Positions 19,291-28,156 of a stretch of 64,000 nt of DNA are shown here, piece by piece. The first letter of the stretch is position 1, and every line of letters begins with the position of its first letter. This DNA comes from Planktothricoides raciborskii GIHE-MW2 (lineage in GTDB: Bacteria > Cyanobacteriota > Cyanobacteriia > Cyanobacteriales > Laspinemataceae), in contig NZ_CP159837.1 in the NCBI RefSeq assembly GCF_040564635.1, forward strand, positions 5,567,001-5,631,000, given 5' to 3'. The notes under the pieces are model-generated. The model saw only the letters and a program-made list of their open reading frames with translations, made no database searches and was not told the origin of the DNA. A program made the translations under genes and the position numbers.

Positions 19291-19716
19291 CTACAGACAT
19301 GACGCTTTGATTTTCATCATTTGCAGAATTTGATAAAATCCGTTAGTCCGAGAAGGAGTTAAGCTGATATTTAACCCCGTATCCACAATAAAATCTGGGG
19401 AAATTTGCCCTATTTGCGCTGGGGTTAATCCGCTTAATCCTTCAACTAATACGCCTACTAATCCTTTAACAATCTGCGAGTCAGCATCTCCTTGAAATAC
19501 AACTTTTCCCTGGTCAAGTTTGGCGGTGATATAAACCAGAGAAGTACATCCCGGAACCTTGTTTTCTGGAATTCTATCAATTTCCGAAAATTTAGGCAGA
19601 CGCTTGGCATAATAAATTAGTTGTTCATATTTTTGCTTGGGTTCAGAAAGCCGTTGAAACCGTTGGACAATTCGCTCTAAAGCCGGATAATTAGAAGCAG
19701 TAAAAATATCTGTCAT
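19291..19716 (-). CDS. sufE: SufE family cysteine-desulfurase activator
   Basis: 141 aa, normal for SufE. The sulfur-accepting Cys is in KVPGCTSLVY (about residue 55), with the family ending in SRTNGFYQILQMMK. SufE takes persulfide sulfur from SufS and passes it to the SufBCD scaffold for Fe-S assembly. It sits between an FAD protein and a CobW GTPase on the same strand, with 70-bp spacing to each start. Confidence 0.9.
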   Translation of the reverse strand: MTDIFTASNYPALERIVQRFQRLSEPKQKYEQLIYYAKRLPKFSEIDRIPENKVPGCTSLVYITAKLDQGKVVFQGDADSQIVKGLVGVLVEGLSGLTPAQIGQISPDFIVDTGLNISLTPSRTNGFYQILQMMKIKASCL

Positions 19717-19753
19717 TTTAGTTATATGTTAATTAAGCTTTCAGATTAAAACT

Positions 19754-20980
19754 TCACAAACCATCAACAATTTTTTGACTAGCCATTCTTGCTCCTGATA
19801 AGTTGCGGGCGACGGGGCCGACTTGCAATGCGGCTAAACTTCCCATTAAGAATAGGGGTAAACCAGGGATGCGTAAATGTCTATCGAGTACGGGTAAACC
19901 GTGAATCATTTCTGTGGGAAAATTGGCGAAAATTTCTCGGAGTAATGGATGGGTTAAGGCATCTAAGCGAGTGCCGGTGCCTAACCAAATGCGATCGCAT
20001 TCATAGTGATTGCCATCGTCACAAAGAACTTGCCAGCGATCGCCCTGCCATGAAGCTTTGACAATCTGACATTCTTGATAAATTTCTAGGTTGCCTTCCC
20101 GCTGTCTGCGATTGAGTTGCAGCATAATTGCCGGAGTTAAAGAACCGCCATTTCGGGCGGATTGAATTAACCGAAATCGGGTGAACCAATCTTGATGAAA
20201 AAATCCTTTTAAATATTTAGGGCCAAGCCATCCGGGGTCAGCATCAAATAATTTTTCTTGTAAGCGACGGCGATACATTAACATCACCTTCGCTCCTTTA
20301 TTCATAGCGCCTACAGCTAAATGTCCGCAGGTTAAACCCCCGCCAATAACTAATATTTTTTCCCCGGCTATTTTTTCCCCGGCTGAGTTCAGCGAACGCA
20401 AATCAATTTGCTGGGAATGCAATAGTCTATCTGGGGGATAGTTGGGCGGAATTTGTGCCACCCAGTCGGGTAAATTGACCGATCCTCCCCCAGTAGCTAA
20501 GACCACTCGACGGGCGATCGTCTCCTCTCCATTTGAATGTTGTAAACAAAATTTATAGCGACGATACCGCTGAGGAAAATTATCTTTTTTTTCTTTTTTT
20601 TGGTCGATAACACCGATAGAGGTAATCGCTGTCTGGACAAATTTATCCTCTAATTGCCAGCGTTTAATTGTATCGTTACAAAAATCCCAAAATAGTTGCG
20701 TTCCGGGCAAGTCATAAGGAGAAAATAATTCATTAGGACGAGACTCCGCAAACCGACGCAACCCATAAGGATCTGGGTCAGGATGGTGAACCGCAGGCGA
20801 TCGCAAATGGGGAATTTCCAAAGCAGCAAATTGCTGTTGCCATTGGTACATCCAACGGCTATTAGGGTCAAAAACTAAAAATCTATTCCGCATTCCCGGA
20901 CGTTTTTGCAGCAGGTGAGTCACCAAGGTTAAAGCATGAGGCCCACCGCCAACAATTGCTAGATCAATTTTATTTGTCAT
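19754..20980 (-). CDS. FAD/NAD(P)-binding oxidoreductase
   Basis: 408 aa. It starts with the dinucleotide fold LAIVGGGPHALTLVTHLL, and a second glycine motif ILVIGGGLTCGHLAVGAM lies near residue 205, so both FAD and NAD(P)H sites are likely. A C-terminal WLGTGTRLD completes the Rossmann pattern. It resembles the FAD_NAD_binding / SidA-like hydroxylase group, but the substrate is unknown. It is read in the same direction as sufE, 37 bp upstream of it, so an operon is plausible. Confidence 0.75.
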   Translation of the reverse strand: MTNKIDLAIVGGGPHALTLVTHLLQKRPGMRNRFLVFDPNSRWMYQWQQQFAALEIPHLRSPAVHHPDPDPYGLRRFAESRPNELFSPYDLPGTQLFWDFCNDTIKRWQLEDKFVQTAITSIGVIDQKKEKKDNFPQRYRRYKFCLQHSNGEETIARRVVLATGGGSVNLPDWVAQIPPNYPPDRLLHSQQIDLRSLNSAGEKIAGEKILVIGGGLTCGHLAVGAMNKGAKVMLMYRRRLQEKLFDADPGWLGPKYLKGFFHQDWFTRFRLIQSARNGGSLTPAIMLQLNRRQREGNLEIYQECQIVKASWQGDRWQVLCDDGNHYECDRIWLGTGTRLDALTHPLLREIFANFPTEMIHGLPVLDRHLRIPGLPLFLMGSLAALQVGPVARNLSGARMASQKIVDGL

Positions 20981-21132
20981 AAGAGATTTAATCGTTGACA
21001 GAGAATATATTTTATGGTGATTTTTTATTGGTTATTGCTTGTCTCAATAAATTATCAAGAATATTTTGACCAATAACAAGGCAATCCCATTAGCCAGTAA
21101 CCACAAAAATTTGCCATAATTTATAGAAATAT

Positions 21133-22203
21133 CTATTGTTTTAACTGAAAAGCTTGATCCTGTCCGCCTAAGCCTTGGACGATCGCTTCCGTATTCAGTT
21201 TCAACATTTTCTGATAAGTACCTGCTTGAGTGCCAGCTTTACCCAATCCATCAGCATATAATTTCTTTTCAGAAACTTTGACATTAGCTTCTTTAGCAAC
21301 TTGTTCGATTAATCTTGGATTAACACTACTTTCGGCAAAAATTGTCGGAACTCTGGCTGATTTAATTTGTTGGACGAGTTCCCCGATTCGGGATGCGGTG
21401 GGGGCTTCTTCGGTGCTTAATCCTGATAAAGCACCTTCAAATTTTAGCCCGTAAGCTTGAACATAATAACCCAGGGCGTCATGGGTAGTAACTAACTGCC
21501 TTTGTGCCGGTGGAATGGTGGCAATTGACTCGCCAATCCACCGATGAATTTGAGTAAGTTCATTTTTAATTTTTGCAGCGTTACTTTCATACAATGAAGT
21601 ATGACTCGGTGACAAATTTTTTAAAGCCTCCGAAATCACTGCTACCATGCGAATTCCATTTTCTGCATTGTGCCAAACGTGCGGATCTGGTGCAGTTTCC
21701 CCGGCAGAATGTTTTTCTGTTTTTTCATGGTCATGTTCTTCTTTCTCTTGTTCCTCATGGTTTCCATGAGCGTGAGGTTGGCCGATGATTGGGTTAGGAA
21801 CTGCCGCCTCATGGACGGCTATTTTGGGTGCTTGATTTTTGGTTGCTTTGACTAAGCGAATTAAACTCGGTTCAAAGTCATAACCCCCATATAAAATCAG
21901 GTTGGCGCGATCGATCGCTTTGCGATCTTCTGGTAATGGTTGATAAAGGTGGGGGTCTTCACCGGCTGCCACTAAACAATTCAGATTGATGGTTTCAGCG
22001 GCTAATTGTCGAGTTAAATCACAAATCACGCTGGTTGTCGCCACCACTTCAGGGAGATTTTGGGCGATCGCTGGTGGCTCGGTGACAACGGTTTCTGTGG
22101 CTTCTGGTCTTTGGGAAGCGATCGCACAGCCCGCCAAGCTCATCCCCATCGCCAAACTCGCCAGGGTTTTGAGTTTAACGCTTTGTAACACTTTTAGCCT
22201 CAT
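21133..22203 (-). CDS. znuA: Zinc ABC transporter substrate-binding lipoprotein
   Basis: 356 aa of the cluster A-1 binding-protein family. The N-terminus has a hydrophobic stretch ending LAGC, a lipobox, so the mature protein is lipid-anchored. Metal ligands are seen in GEDPHLYQP, the DPHVWHN segment and a late ESSVNP. Between the first two is a His/Glu loop starting HAHGNHEEQE (about residue 144), the mark of zinc- rather than manganese-specific proteins. It diverges from znuCB across a Zur-type box that lies 8 bp before its ATG. Confidence 0.92.
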   Translation of the reverse strand: MRLKVLQSVKLKTLASLAMGMSLAGCAIASQRPEATETVVTEPPAIAQNLPEVVATTSVICDLTRQLAAETINLNCLVAAGEDPHLYQPLPEDRKAIDRANLILYGGYDFEPSLIRLVKATKNQAPKIAVHEAAVPNPIIGQPHAHGNHEEQEKEEHDHEKTEKHSAGETAPDPHVWHNAENGIRMVAVISEALKNLSPSHTSLYESNAAKIKNELTQIHRWIGESIATIPPAQRQLVTTHDALGYYVQAYGLKFEGALSGLSTEEAPTASRIGELVQQIKSARVPTIFAESSVNPRLIEQVAKEANVKVSEKKLYADGLGKAGTQAGTYQKMLKLNTEAIVQGLGGQDQAFQLKQ

Positions 22204-22210
22204 TCAAGTA

Positions 22211-22225
22211 TGATAACGATTATCA
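22211..22225. promoter_or_regulatory. Zur box between znuA and znuCB
   Basis: TGATAACGATTATCA has perfect 6-bp inverted arms (TGATAA / TTATCA) around a 3-bp centre. It lies in the 40-bp divergent gap, 8 bp from znuA and 18 bp from znuC, so one repressor could switch off both directions when zinc is sufficient. Confidence 0.75.
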
Positions 22226-22243
22226 TTTTTATTTAATGTCAGT

Positions 22244-22975
22244 ATGTTAGAGGTTTTTCATCTGGCTGTCAACTACCAAGGAGTCTCTGCGGTTGAGGAT
22301 GTCAGCTTTTGCCTGGAACCGGGACAACTGGTGGGAGTTATTGGCCCAAATGGTGCAGGAAAAAGCACGATGGTGAAGGCGATGTTGGGTTTAATTCCCA
22401 CGAGTCAAGGGGTTGTCCGATATCGGCAACGCTCCTTAAAATCCCAGTTGGCACAAGTGGCTTATGTCCCACAGCGAGCCCAAATCGATTGGGACTATCC
22501 CATCACCGTAGAAAATGTGGTAATGATGGCCCGAACTCGGCATACTGGGTGGTTTCGTTCTCCGTCTCGTCAGTCAAAAGAAATCGTCACAGCGGCTTTA
22601 GAACGAGTTGGGATGTGGGAATTGAGAAGACGACAAATTGGCGAGTTATCCGGGGGACAACAACAGCGCGTCTTTTTAGCTCAAGCATTGGCACAAGAGG
22701 CAGAGTTATTCTTTTTTGATGAACCCTTTGTGGGGGTGGATAAAAAAACTGAGGCGATCTTGTTTGATGTGTTTGAGGAACTGAAACACCAAGGGAAAAT
22801 GTTACTGGTCATCGGCCATGAATTAGGAGAAGTCACTCGTAAATACGACCAATTTTTATTAATCAATAAGCAGCTAATTGCTGCGGGAAAACCATCAGAG
22901 GTGATTACGAAAGAAAATATTCAGTTAGCTTATGGGGATGGAGTAATTTTATTACAAATGAGGAAAGAGGAATGA
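22244..22975 (+). CDS. znuC: Zinc ABC transporter ATP-binding protein
   Basis: 243 aa ABC ATPase. Walker A GPNGAGKSTMVK is at about 34-45, the Q-loop VPQRAQIDWDYP is the form used by metal (znu/mnt) importers, the signature is LSGGQQQRVFLAQAL, and Walker B is LFFFDEPFVGVD with a C-terminal switch His (VIGHELGEV). It energises zinc import with ZnuB and ZnuA. It overlaps znuB by ATGA, so the two are co-translated. Confidence 0.92.
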   Translation: MLEVFHLAVNYQGVSAVEDVSFCLEPGQLVGVIGPNGAGKSTMVKAMLGLIPTSQGVVRYRQRSLKSQLAQVAYVPQRAQIDWDYPITVENVVMMARTRHTGWFRSPSRQSKEIVTAALERVGMWELRRRQIGELSGGQQQRVFLAQALAQEAELFFFDEPFVGVDKKTEAILFDVFEELKHQGKMLLVIGHELGEVTRKYDQFLLINKQLIAAGKPSEVITKENIQLAYGDGVILLQMRKEE

Positions 22976-23850
22976 TTTCGTTGCTAATAGAACCGCTCCA
23001 GTTTGAGTTTATGCGTCATGCCTTGCTCACAGCGGTGATGATGGGAGTGATTTGTGCGGTGGTCGGCAGCTATTTAATTGTGCAACACATGGGATTACTA
23101 GGGGATGTGATTGCTCATGCGGTGTTGCCCGGATTGGCGATCGCCTACTATTTTGGCATCGATATTTTTGTAGGGGCTTTTATATCTGGCACCCTGAGCA
23201 CTCTGATTATTTCCGTAATTCAATCTCAGTCTCGCTTAAAAGTTGATGTGGCAATGGCCTTAGTCTTTTCTGGGTTTTTAGCCTTGGGAATTATGCTGAT
23301 TACCTTGATGAGAAGTAAAATTGACCTACATAGTTTTTTATTTGGCGATATTTTAGCGGTGACATCCGATGATGTGGGGCGAACTTTTTGGATTACTCTG
23401 TTAATTTTAAGCTGCGTCAAACTATTTTATAAAGAATTGCTATTTTATACCTTTAATCCTTTGGGTGCTCAAGCCATTGGCTTGCCGGTGCATTGGATTC
23501 ATCTGGGATTAGTTTCTGCGATTACTTTAACGATTATCGCCAGTATGCAAGCAGTGGGGGTGGTGCTCGTAGTGTCTTTGCTGGTCGGACCTGCTAGTAC
23601 CGCTTATTTATTAGTCAAAGAATTACATCTTATGATGGGATTAGGTGCGATGATTGGGGCGATCGCTAGTGTAGCCGGAATGTATATGAGTTACTATTTA
23701 AATGTGCCTTCGGGCGCGGCCATTGTCTTAGCAGTTTCGGGATTATTTATTCTGGCTTTATTATTCAGCCCTTCTCAGGGAATTTTGACTCGACCTGAAA
23801 TCAAGAAGCGGCGAGTTAAAATTATCCAGAAAATAAAGCAGATCATATAG
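22972..23850 (+). CDS. znuB: Zinc ABC transporter permease
   Basis: 292 aa with about eight hydrophobic helices, of the ABC-3 permease family. The cytoplasmic coupling sequence GDVIAHAVLPGLAIAYYFG and the later VVVSLLVGPASTAYLL are typical. The basic tail (RPEIKKRRVKIIQK) is cytoplasmic. It pairs with ZnuC, and the ATGA overlap fixes its start. It is specific for zinc by context (ZnuA His loop, Zur box). Confidence 0.92.
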   Translation: MISLLIEPLQFEFMRHALLTAVMMGVICAVVGSYLIVQHMGLLGDVIAHAVLPGLAIAYYFGIDIFVGAFISGTLSTLIISVIQSQSRLKVDVAMALVFSGFLALGIMLITLMRSKIDLHSFLFGDILAVTSDDVGRTFWITLLILSCVKLFYKELLFYTFNPLGAQAIGLPVHWIHLGLVSAITLTIIASMQAVGVVLVVSLLVGPASTAYLLVKELHLMMGLGAMIGAIASVAGMYMSYYLNVPSGAAIVLAVSGLFILALLFSPSQGILTRPEIKKRRVKIIQKIKQII

Positions 23851-24169
23851 TTCTGGTGTGGCTTATAGTCAGGGTTAGCCAGCCTGATTTGCCCGGAAAA
23901 CGGATTCGCATTCGCGATCCGCGCTTGCGCGGAATTGCGCCATTAATAACTAATTCAATCAGAGAGTTATTTAGCAGACTTGATAAGTTTTGTAAGTAAG
24001 GGGCGCGATCGCGCAGTAGCTCGTATCGTTATCACCTTGCTCTGTATGCTCTAAACTGTAATCGGCTAACTGGCTCACCGATAACTACGCGAAATATAGA
24101 CTCTTGGCATCAGCGCTTGCCGAGACGAATGAGTTATATTACACCTAAAAATGAGCCGGAGATTAGGCC
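23851..24169. other. Intergenic region with a diverged 60-bp repeat
   Basis: No gene is seen. The stretch at about 23938-23998 (GCGCCATTAATAACTA...) recurs in diverged form at about 24653-24717, after the PIN remnant. The two copies flank the small toxin-antitoxin remnant, which may be the scar of a duplicated or inserted module. Confidence 0.4.
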
Positions 24170-24511
24170 ATGATTTATGACGTGATTCTCAGTCGAGAAA
24201 ATGATAAATATATCGCTCGTGCCAAAGAATGGCCGCAAGTCACGGTGAGCGAAAATAGCCGTGATGCCGCGATTCCCTCCGGGATAGCTTCGCTTACCGC
24301 TGGCCTTAAATCCCAACTGCTTGACTATCTAACCAATCAGATTGAAGTCGTTCAAGTGGAGATTCCACTGTCAACCCAGACTGGAAATCCTTGGCTTGAT
24401 AAATTTGGCTGGTTCAAGGACGACCCGACCTTTGACGATCTACAGGCTGAAATTGCCGCATATCGCCAAGACATCGATCGACAAATGGAACCTGACGGTG
24501 ACGTAGCCTAA
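24170..24511 (+). CDS. HicB-like antitoxin-type protein with repeat insertion
   Basis: 113 aa. The first 30 residues (MIYDVILSRENDKYIARAK) look like HicB-type antitoxin folds, and the C-terminus (NPWLDKFGWFKDDPTFDD) is a pattern common in cyanobacterial PIN-toxin partners. Residues about 34-45 (AIPSGIASLTAG) do not fit the family. They are encoded by a piece of the dispersed repeat CTCCGGGATAGCTTCGCTTA, which seems to have been inserted in frame. The following gene is a PIN-toxin remnant. Confidence 0.55.
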   Translation: MIYDVILSRENDKYIARAKEWPQVTVSENSRDAAIPSGIASLTAGLKSQLLDYLTNQIEVVQVEIPLSTQTGNPWLDKFGWFKDDPTFDDLQAEIAAYRQDIDRQMEPDGDVA

Positions 24512-24778
24512 GTGACGGCACAGGACTACGATGTTCAAGCAGAAGCCCGTTTTCAATTCCTTCTCGCCCAAAAGATTCGGATTGGCACACAAGATTTGAA
24601 AATCGCCGCGATCGCCTTAAGCCAAGGAGCAAAATTACCCGTAATCGGAGCGATCGCGCCATTAATAACTACAGAAATCAAGAGATTATCTAGCAGAATT
24701 AATAAATTTTGTAAATCCGCCTGCGATCACCACAATCATTTAAAAAAAATTAACTTAAAAATATTAGCAATTCAATAA
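24512..24778 (+). pseudogene. PIN-domain toxin remnant
   Basis: From the GTG at 24512 the frame reads TAQDYDVQAEARFQFLLAQ and then RIGTQDLKIAAIALSQGA, the third acidic block of VapC-type PIN domains. The N-terminal half with the first two catalytic acids is absent, and after KLPV the expected TRNRRDF block is replaced by unrelated sequence that contains a copy of the 60-bp repeat. It cannot be an active nuclease. It directly follows its likely antitoxin. Confidence 0.6.
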
Positions 24779-24877
24779 ATAACGAGTATAATAAATTAAA
24801 AGCTGGGGACAGTAATCAAGCATAAAAAAGTCCCCATTTCCAAAACAACCATAGCCTATATAACCAACCAAATTATT

Positions 24878-25450
24878 ATGATTGCAGCCAAAGACAATTC
24901 CCCACAACTCACCCCTGAAGAGTATTTCCTTTGGGAAGAACAACAAATAGAAAAACATGAATATATTGATGGACAAGTCTATGCCATGAGTGGCGGCACC
25001 GTGAATCATGGCCGCATTGCCATCCGGTTTACCGCCATGTTCGACGCTCATTTAGAAGGTAGCGGTTGTATCACGGGCAATTCGGACATTAAGGTTAACA
25101 TTGTCGAAACCAATGACTATACCTATCCGGATGCCAGTGTCACCTGCGACGAACGGGATAAGACCACGACTCAATACATCACCTATCCATGTTTAATTGT
25201 TGAGGTTTTATCAGATAGCACCGAAGCTTACGACCGAGGTGGCAAGTTTAGAATGTATCGCAAAAACCCCGTGTTAAAAGACTATTTATTAGTCAATTAT
25301 ACCCGAATCGAAATGGATTTATATCACAAAAATGATGCCGGTGAATGGATTATCATTAATTACCAAGCAGGAGATACCGTAGAACTAAAAAGTATTAACC
25401 TCAGTTTCCCCATTGAGCAAGTTTATCGCGGCCTGACCCTGACGCCATAG
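24878..25450 (+). CDS. Uma2 family protein (DUF820)
   Basis: 190 aa. Family motifs in order: LTPEEYFLWEE, KHEYIDGQVYAMSGG (about 25-39), TYPDASVTCD (about 84-93), CLIVEVLSDSTE (about 105-116) and the YRKNPVLKDYLLV helix, giving the D-ExK core of the fold. It is of a different subgroup from the genes at 5903 and 28157. Function is unknown. It stands alone before the cobalamin genes. Confidence 0.82.
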   Translation: MIAAKDNSPQLTPEEYFLWEEQQIEKHEYIDGQVYAMSGGTVNHGRIAIRFTAMFDAHLEGSGCITGNSDIKVNIVETNDYTYPDASVTCDERDKTTTQYITYPCLIVEVLSDSTEAYDRGGKFRMYRKNPVLKDYLLVNYTRIEMDLYHKNDAGEWIIINYQAGDTVELKSINLSFPIEQVYRGLTLTP

Positions 25451-25614
25451 TTGCTATATGCTTTCATGGAAATCAAGGAAATCCAATTTCATCAGGAAAA
25501 TTAGAGAAAATATCTGGGCTAAATTCCGGGAAATAAATCGCCAAACATCGCCAAAAAAGGCAAAATTTTGTATAATTTAAGCGGAAAAAAATATATATAA
25601 ATTTAGTCCCAACA

Positions 25615-26706
25615 ATGGCTCGTACAGGTTATACACTGCCGGTTTTTGCGGCTGCGGCGGCAAAAGCAGCCTTTTTACACTTACAAAATCCTCTGGAAAC
25701 TCTCTCAGAAGTCTCTCTGGATTTGCTACCAGAACGCGCTAAGATTCCCGTGCAACAAGTGGCTAATATTGACGACAATAGCGCTTTGGCAATTACGATT
25801 AGCGACCCCGGAGATAATTTAGATTTAACCCGGAATACGCCGATTTGGGCTTATGTGAAATGCCAAGCCCGTGAATCAGAACCACTGATTTTAGCCGCTG
25901 GGGAAGGCTTAGGCAAAACCGCCGCTGGAGAAGCGGCTATTTATCAATATGCTCGACGCTTATTTGATGCGAATTTGTTGCCTTTAATTCCTGAAAATAA
26001 AACAGTCACGGTATCAATTATTTTACCGGAAGGTCGTCAGTTAGCTCAACGCACTTCTAATGAAGCATTTGGTATTTTAGCCGGGCTATCTTTGTTGGGA
26101 ACCAGTGGGATTTCTCAGCCTCTTTCTACCGAAGAACATTTGGCAGAATTGCGGGAAAAATTGCAAATTGTAGTCCAGAAACATCAGGATTTAGTGTTTT
26201 GTATTGGCAGTCATGGGATGAATATCGCTCAACAGTTAGGAATTCCCGAAAGCGCGATCGCCCAGACGGGAAACTGGATTGGCCCATTGTTAGTAGAAGC
26301 GGGGTTGCGGGGGGCTAATTCCGTGTTGTTACTCGGCTATCAAGGCAAGTTAATTAAGTTAGCTGGAGGGATTTTCAACACATCCAGTCATTTGGCAGAT
26401 GCCAAGTTAGAAATTATTAGTGCGGCGGTGGTGAAATCTGGGGGCAATTTGGCCGCAGTAGCAGCGGTTTTAGGGGCAAAAACTGCTGATGCCGCGAATA
26501 AAATTTTAGCGGAACAGGGATTAGAGTCGCCGGTGTTTTCTGCTTTAGCTGAAGCCATTTGTGAAAAAGCCCAAGGATATGTACATAAATATGGCAATGT
26601 TGCCCTAAAAATTGGCACAGTGTTGTTTAATCGCCAAGGGAAAATTATTGCCCAAAGTGCGATTGCCCCTGAGTTAATTGCCCAAATATTGCCCAAAATA
26701 AAATAG
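25615..26706 (+). CDS. cbiD: Cobalt-precorrin-5B C1-methyltransferase
   Basis: 363 aa, normal for CbiD. The N-terminus MARTGYTLPVFAAAAAKAAF has the T/S-G-T-x-A-like entry of the family, and GSHGMNIAQQLG and GYQGKLIKLAGGIFNTSSH are the conserved middle blocks. CbiD methylates C1 of the corrin ring in the early-cobalt pathway. A TATAAT-like box lies about 40 bp upstream. It converges with the cbiG-cobJ gene, whose stop is only 9 bp away. Confidence 0.92.
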   Translation: MARTGYTLPVFAAAAAKAAFLHLQNPLETLSEVSLDLLPERAKIPVQQVANIDDNSALAITISDPGDNLDLTRNTPIWAYVKCQARESEPLILAAGEGLGKTAAGEAAIYQYARRLFDANLLPLIPENKTVTVSIILPEGRQLAQRTSNEAFGILAGLSLLGTSGISQPLSTEEHLAELREKLQIVVQKHQDLVFCIGSHGMNIAQQLGIPESAIAQTGNWIGPLLVEAGLRGANSVLLLGYQGKLIKLAGGIFNTSSHLADAKLEIISAAVVKSGGNLAAVAAVLGAKTADAANKILAEQGLESPVFSALAEAICEKAQGYVHKYGNVALKIGTVLFNRQGKIIAQSAIAPELIAQILPKIK

Positions 26707-26714
26707 TCCCAGGG

Positions 26715-28154
26715 TTAATAATGCCGGGGGGTATAAATCCACTTTTTATCCCCTTGCTGAATCAGCCTAGTTTTACTAGATCCAATTAAAATTACTGTTC
26801 GCATATCCGCATCGGTAACGGCTAATTCTTCTAAAAATTTCACAGTGACAGTTTGCCCTTTTCTGCCCAAATTGCGGGCTAAGACCACCGGAGTTTTAGG
26901 CGATCGCCATTGTAATAAAATCTCTTTGGCCTTTTCTAGTTGCCAAGTGCGTTGTTTAGACACCGGGTTATAAAAGGCGATCGCCAAATCTGCTTGAGCG
27001 GCTAAGGAAATCCTTTGGGAAATAATTTCCCAAGATTTAAGAATATCCGAGAGAGAAATCGCACAAAAATCATGGCCTAACGGGGCACCGACCGTCGCAG
27101 CGGCAGCTTGCATGGCGGAAATTCCTGGACATACTTGAATCGCGATCGCCTCCCACTCTGGTTTCGCTTTTTTTTCTAACACTTCAAACACTGCCGAAGC
27201 CATTGCATAAATTCCCGGATCTCCCGAAGAAACCACCACCACAGATCGCCCCTGGGCAGCTAAATCTAAAGCTATTTCAGCGCGATCGAGTTCCACCCGA
27301 TTATCCGACTCATGGCGAACAATATTCGGTTTTCTCAAGGGTTCTACTAAATCTAAATAAGTTTTATAACCCACCCAGTCCGTAGCTTTTTCTAGCACTA
27401 ATCTCACTTCCGGGGACATCCAATGAATTGCCCCAGGGCCAGTTCCCACAATAGCTAAATTCCCCTGAATCTTATTCTGTTCCCCAGTTTGATTTTGCTC
27501 ATCACACAAATAAACCAAACAATTTGGACTCGGTTTGGCCAATTCCCGGTTATTTTTAGGAATAATGTCAATAGTTAAGGTTCCTTCTGAAGAAATGGGT
27601 AACTGACTATTTTGTAGCCAGTTAGCCTGTAACCAGTTATCGGTGCCATTTACGTCATTTAATTTCACCGTTGCCCCGGCCAACAAATTAGAAATAAAAG
27701 TCTTAGCATCATCGGGATTAACTAACTCATAACCCGATGGCGGCGATAATAAAGTAGTTCTAAATCTAAGATAGCCTGTGGTAGTAATCCCTGGGGAAAC
27801 TTGCAATGTTTCGGCAATCTGACGAGCCAAATCGTTCACCCCTTGTAACCCTCCCAATAAAGGCACCACTGCACTGCCATCTTCGGCGATCGCTAATACC
27901 GGCGGTTCCTGCCATTTATTATTTAAAACAGGTGCTAAAGTGCGAATCAAAATTCCTGCCGCACAAACCCCAATAATCGGGGTTCCGGTCTGGAAAAACT
28001 CTCGCACCGTTTCGCCAAATTTAGTATAGGTAAAATCAGCGGATTGGGTGCGACTTTCTAAGCCATAAACCTGAGCTTCTGGCAGGGAAATTTGAATTTG
28101 TCGCGCCACAGGAATACTGGTTTCTCCTAAAATGATAATAGCCGGAGATTTCAT
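26715..28154 (-). CDS. cobJ: CbiG-CobJ fusion: precorrin-3B C17-methyltransferase
   Basis: 479 aa from the ATG at 28154 (MKSPAIIILG); a longer frame only copies the tail of the gene before it. Residues 1-200 are a CbiG-like region (GVCAAGILIRTLAPVL, AVVPLLGGLQGVNDLA). From about 230 comes the SAM-dependent CobJ/CbiH domain: GNLAIVGTGPGAIHWMSPEV, VSSGDPGIYAMAS, CPGISAMQAAAA. CobJ contracts the ring and methylates C17; CbiG opens the lactone. Such fusions occur in cyanobacteria. It is 2 bp from the Uma2 gene upstream. Confidence 0.9.
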   Translation of the reverse strand: MKSPAIIILGETSIPVARQIQISLPEAQVYGLESRTQSADFTYTKFGETVREFFQTGTPIIGVCAAGILIRTLAPVLNNKWQEPPVLAIAEDGSAVVPLLGGLQGVNDLARQIAETLQVSPGITTTGYLRFRTTLLSPPSGYELVNPDDAKTFISNLLAGATVKLNDVNGTDNWLQANWLQNSQLPISSEGTLTIDIIPKNNRELAKPSPNCLVYLCDEQNQTGEQNKIQGNLAIVGTGPGAIHWMSPEVRLVLEKATDWVGYKTYLDLVEPLRKPNIVRHESDNRVELDRAEIALDLAAQGRSVVVVSSGDPGIYAMASAVFEVLEKKAKPEWEAIAIQVCPGISAMQAAAATVGAPLGHDFCAISLSDILKSWEIISQRISLAAQADLAIAFYNPVSKQRTWQLEKAKEILLQWRSPKTPVVLARNLGRKGQTVTVKFLEELAVTDADMRTVILIGSSKTRLIQQGDKKWIYTPRHY

Positions 28155-28156
28155 AA

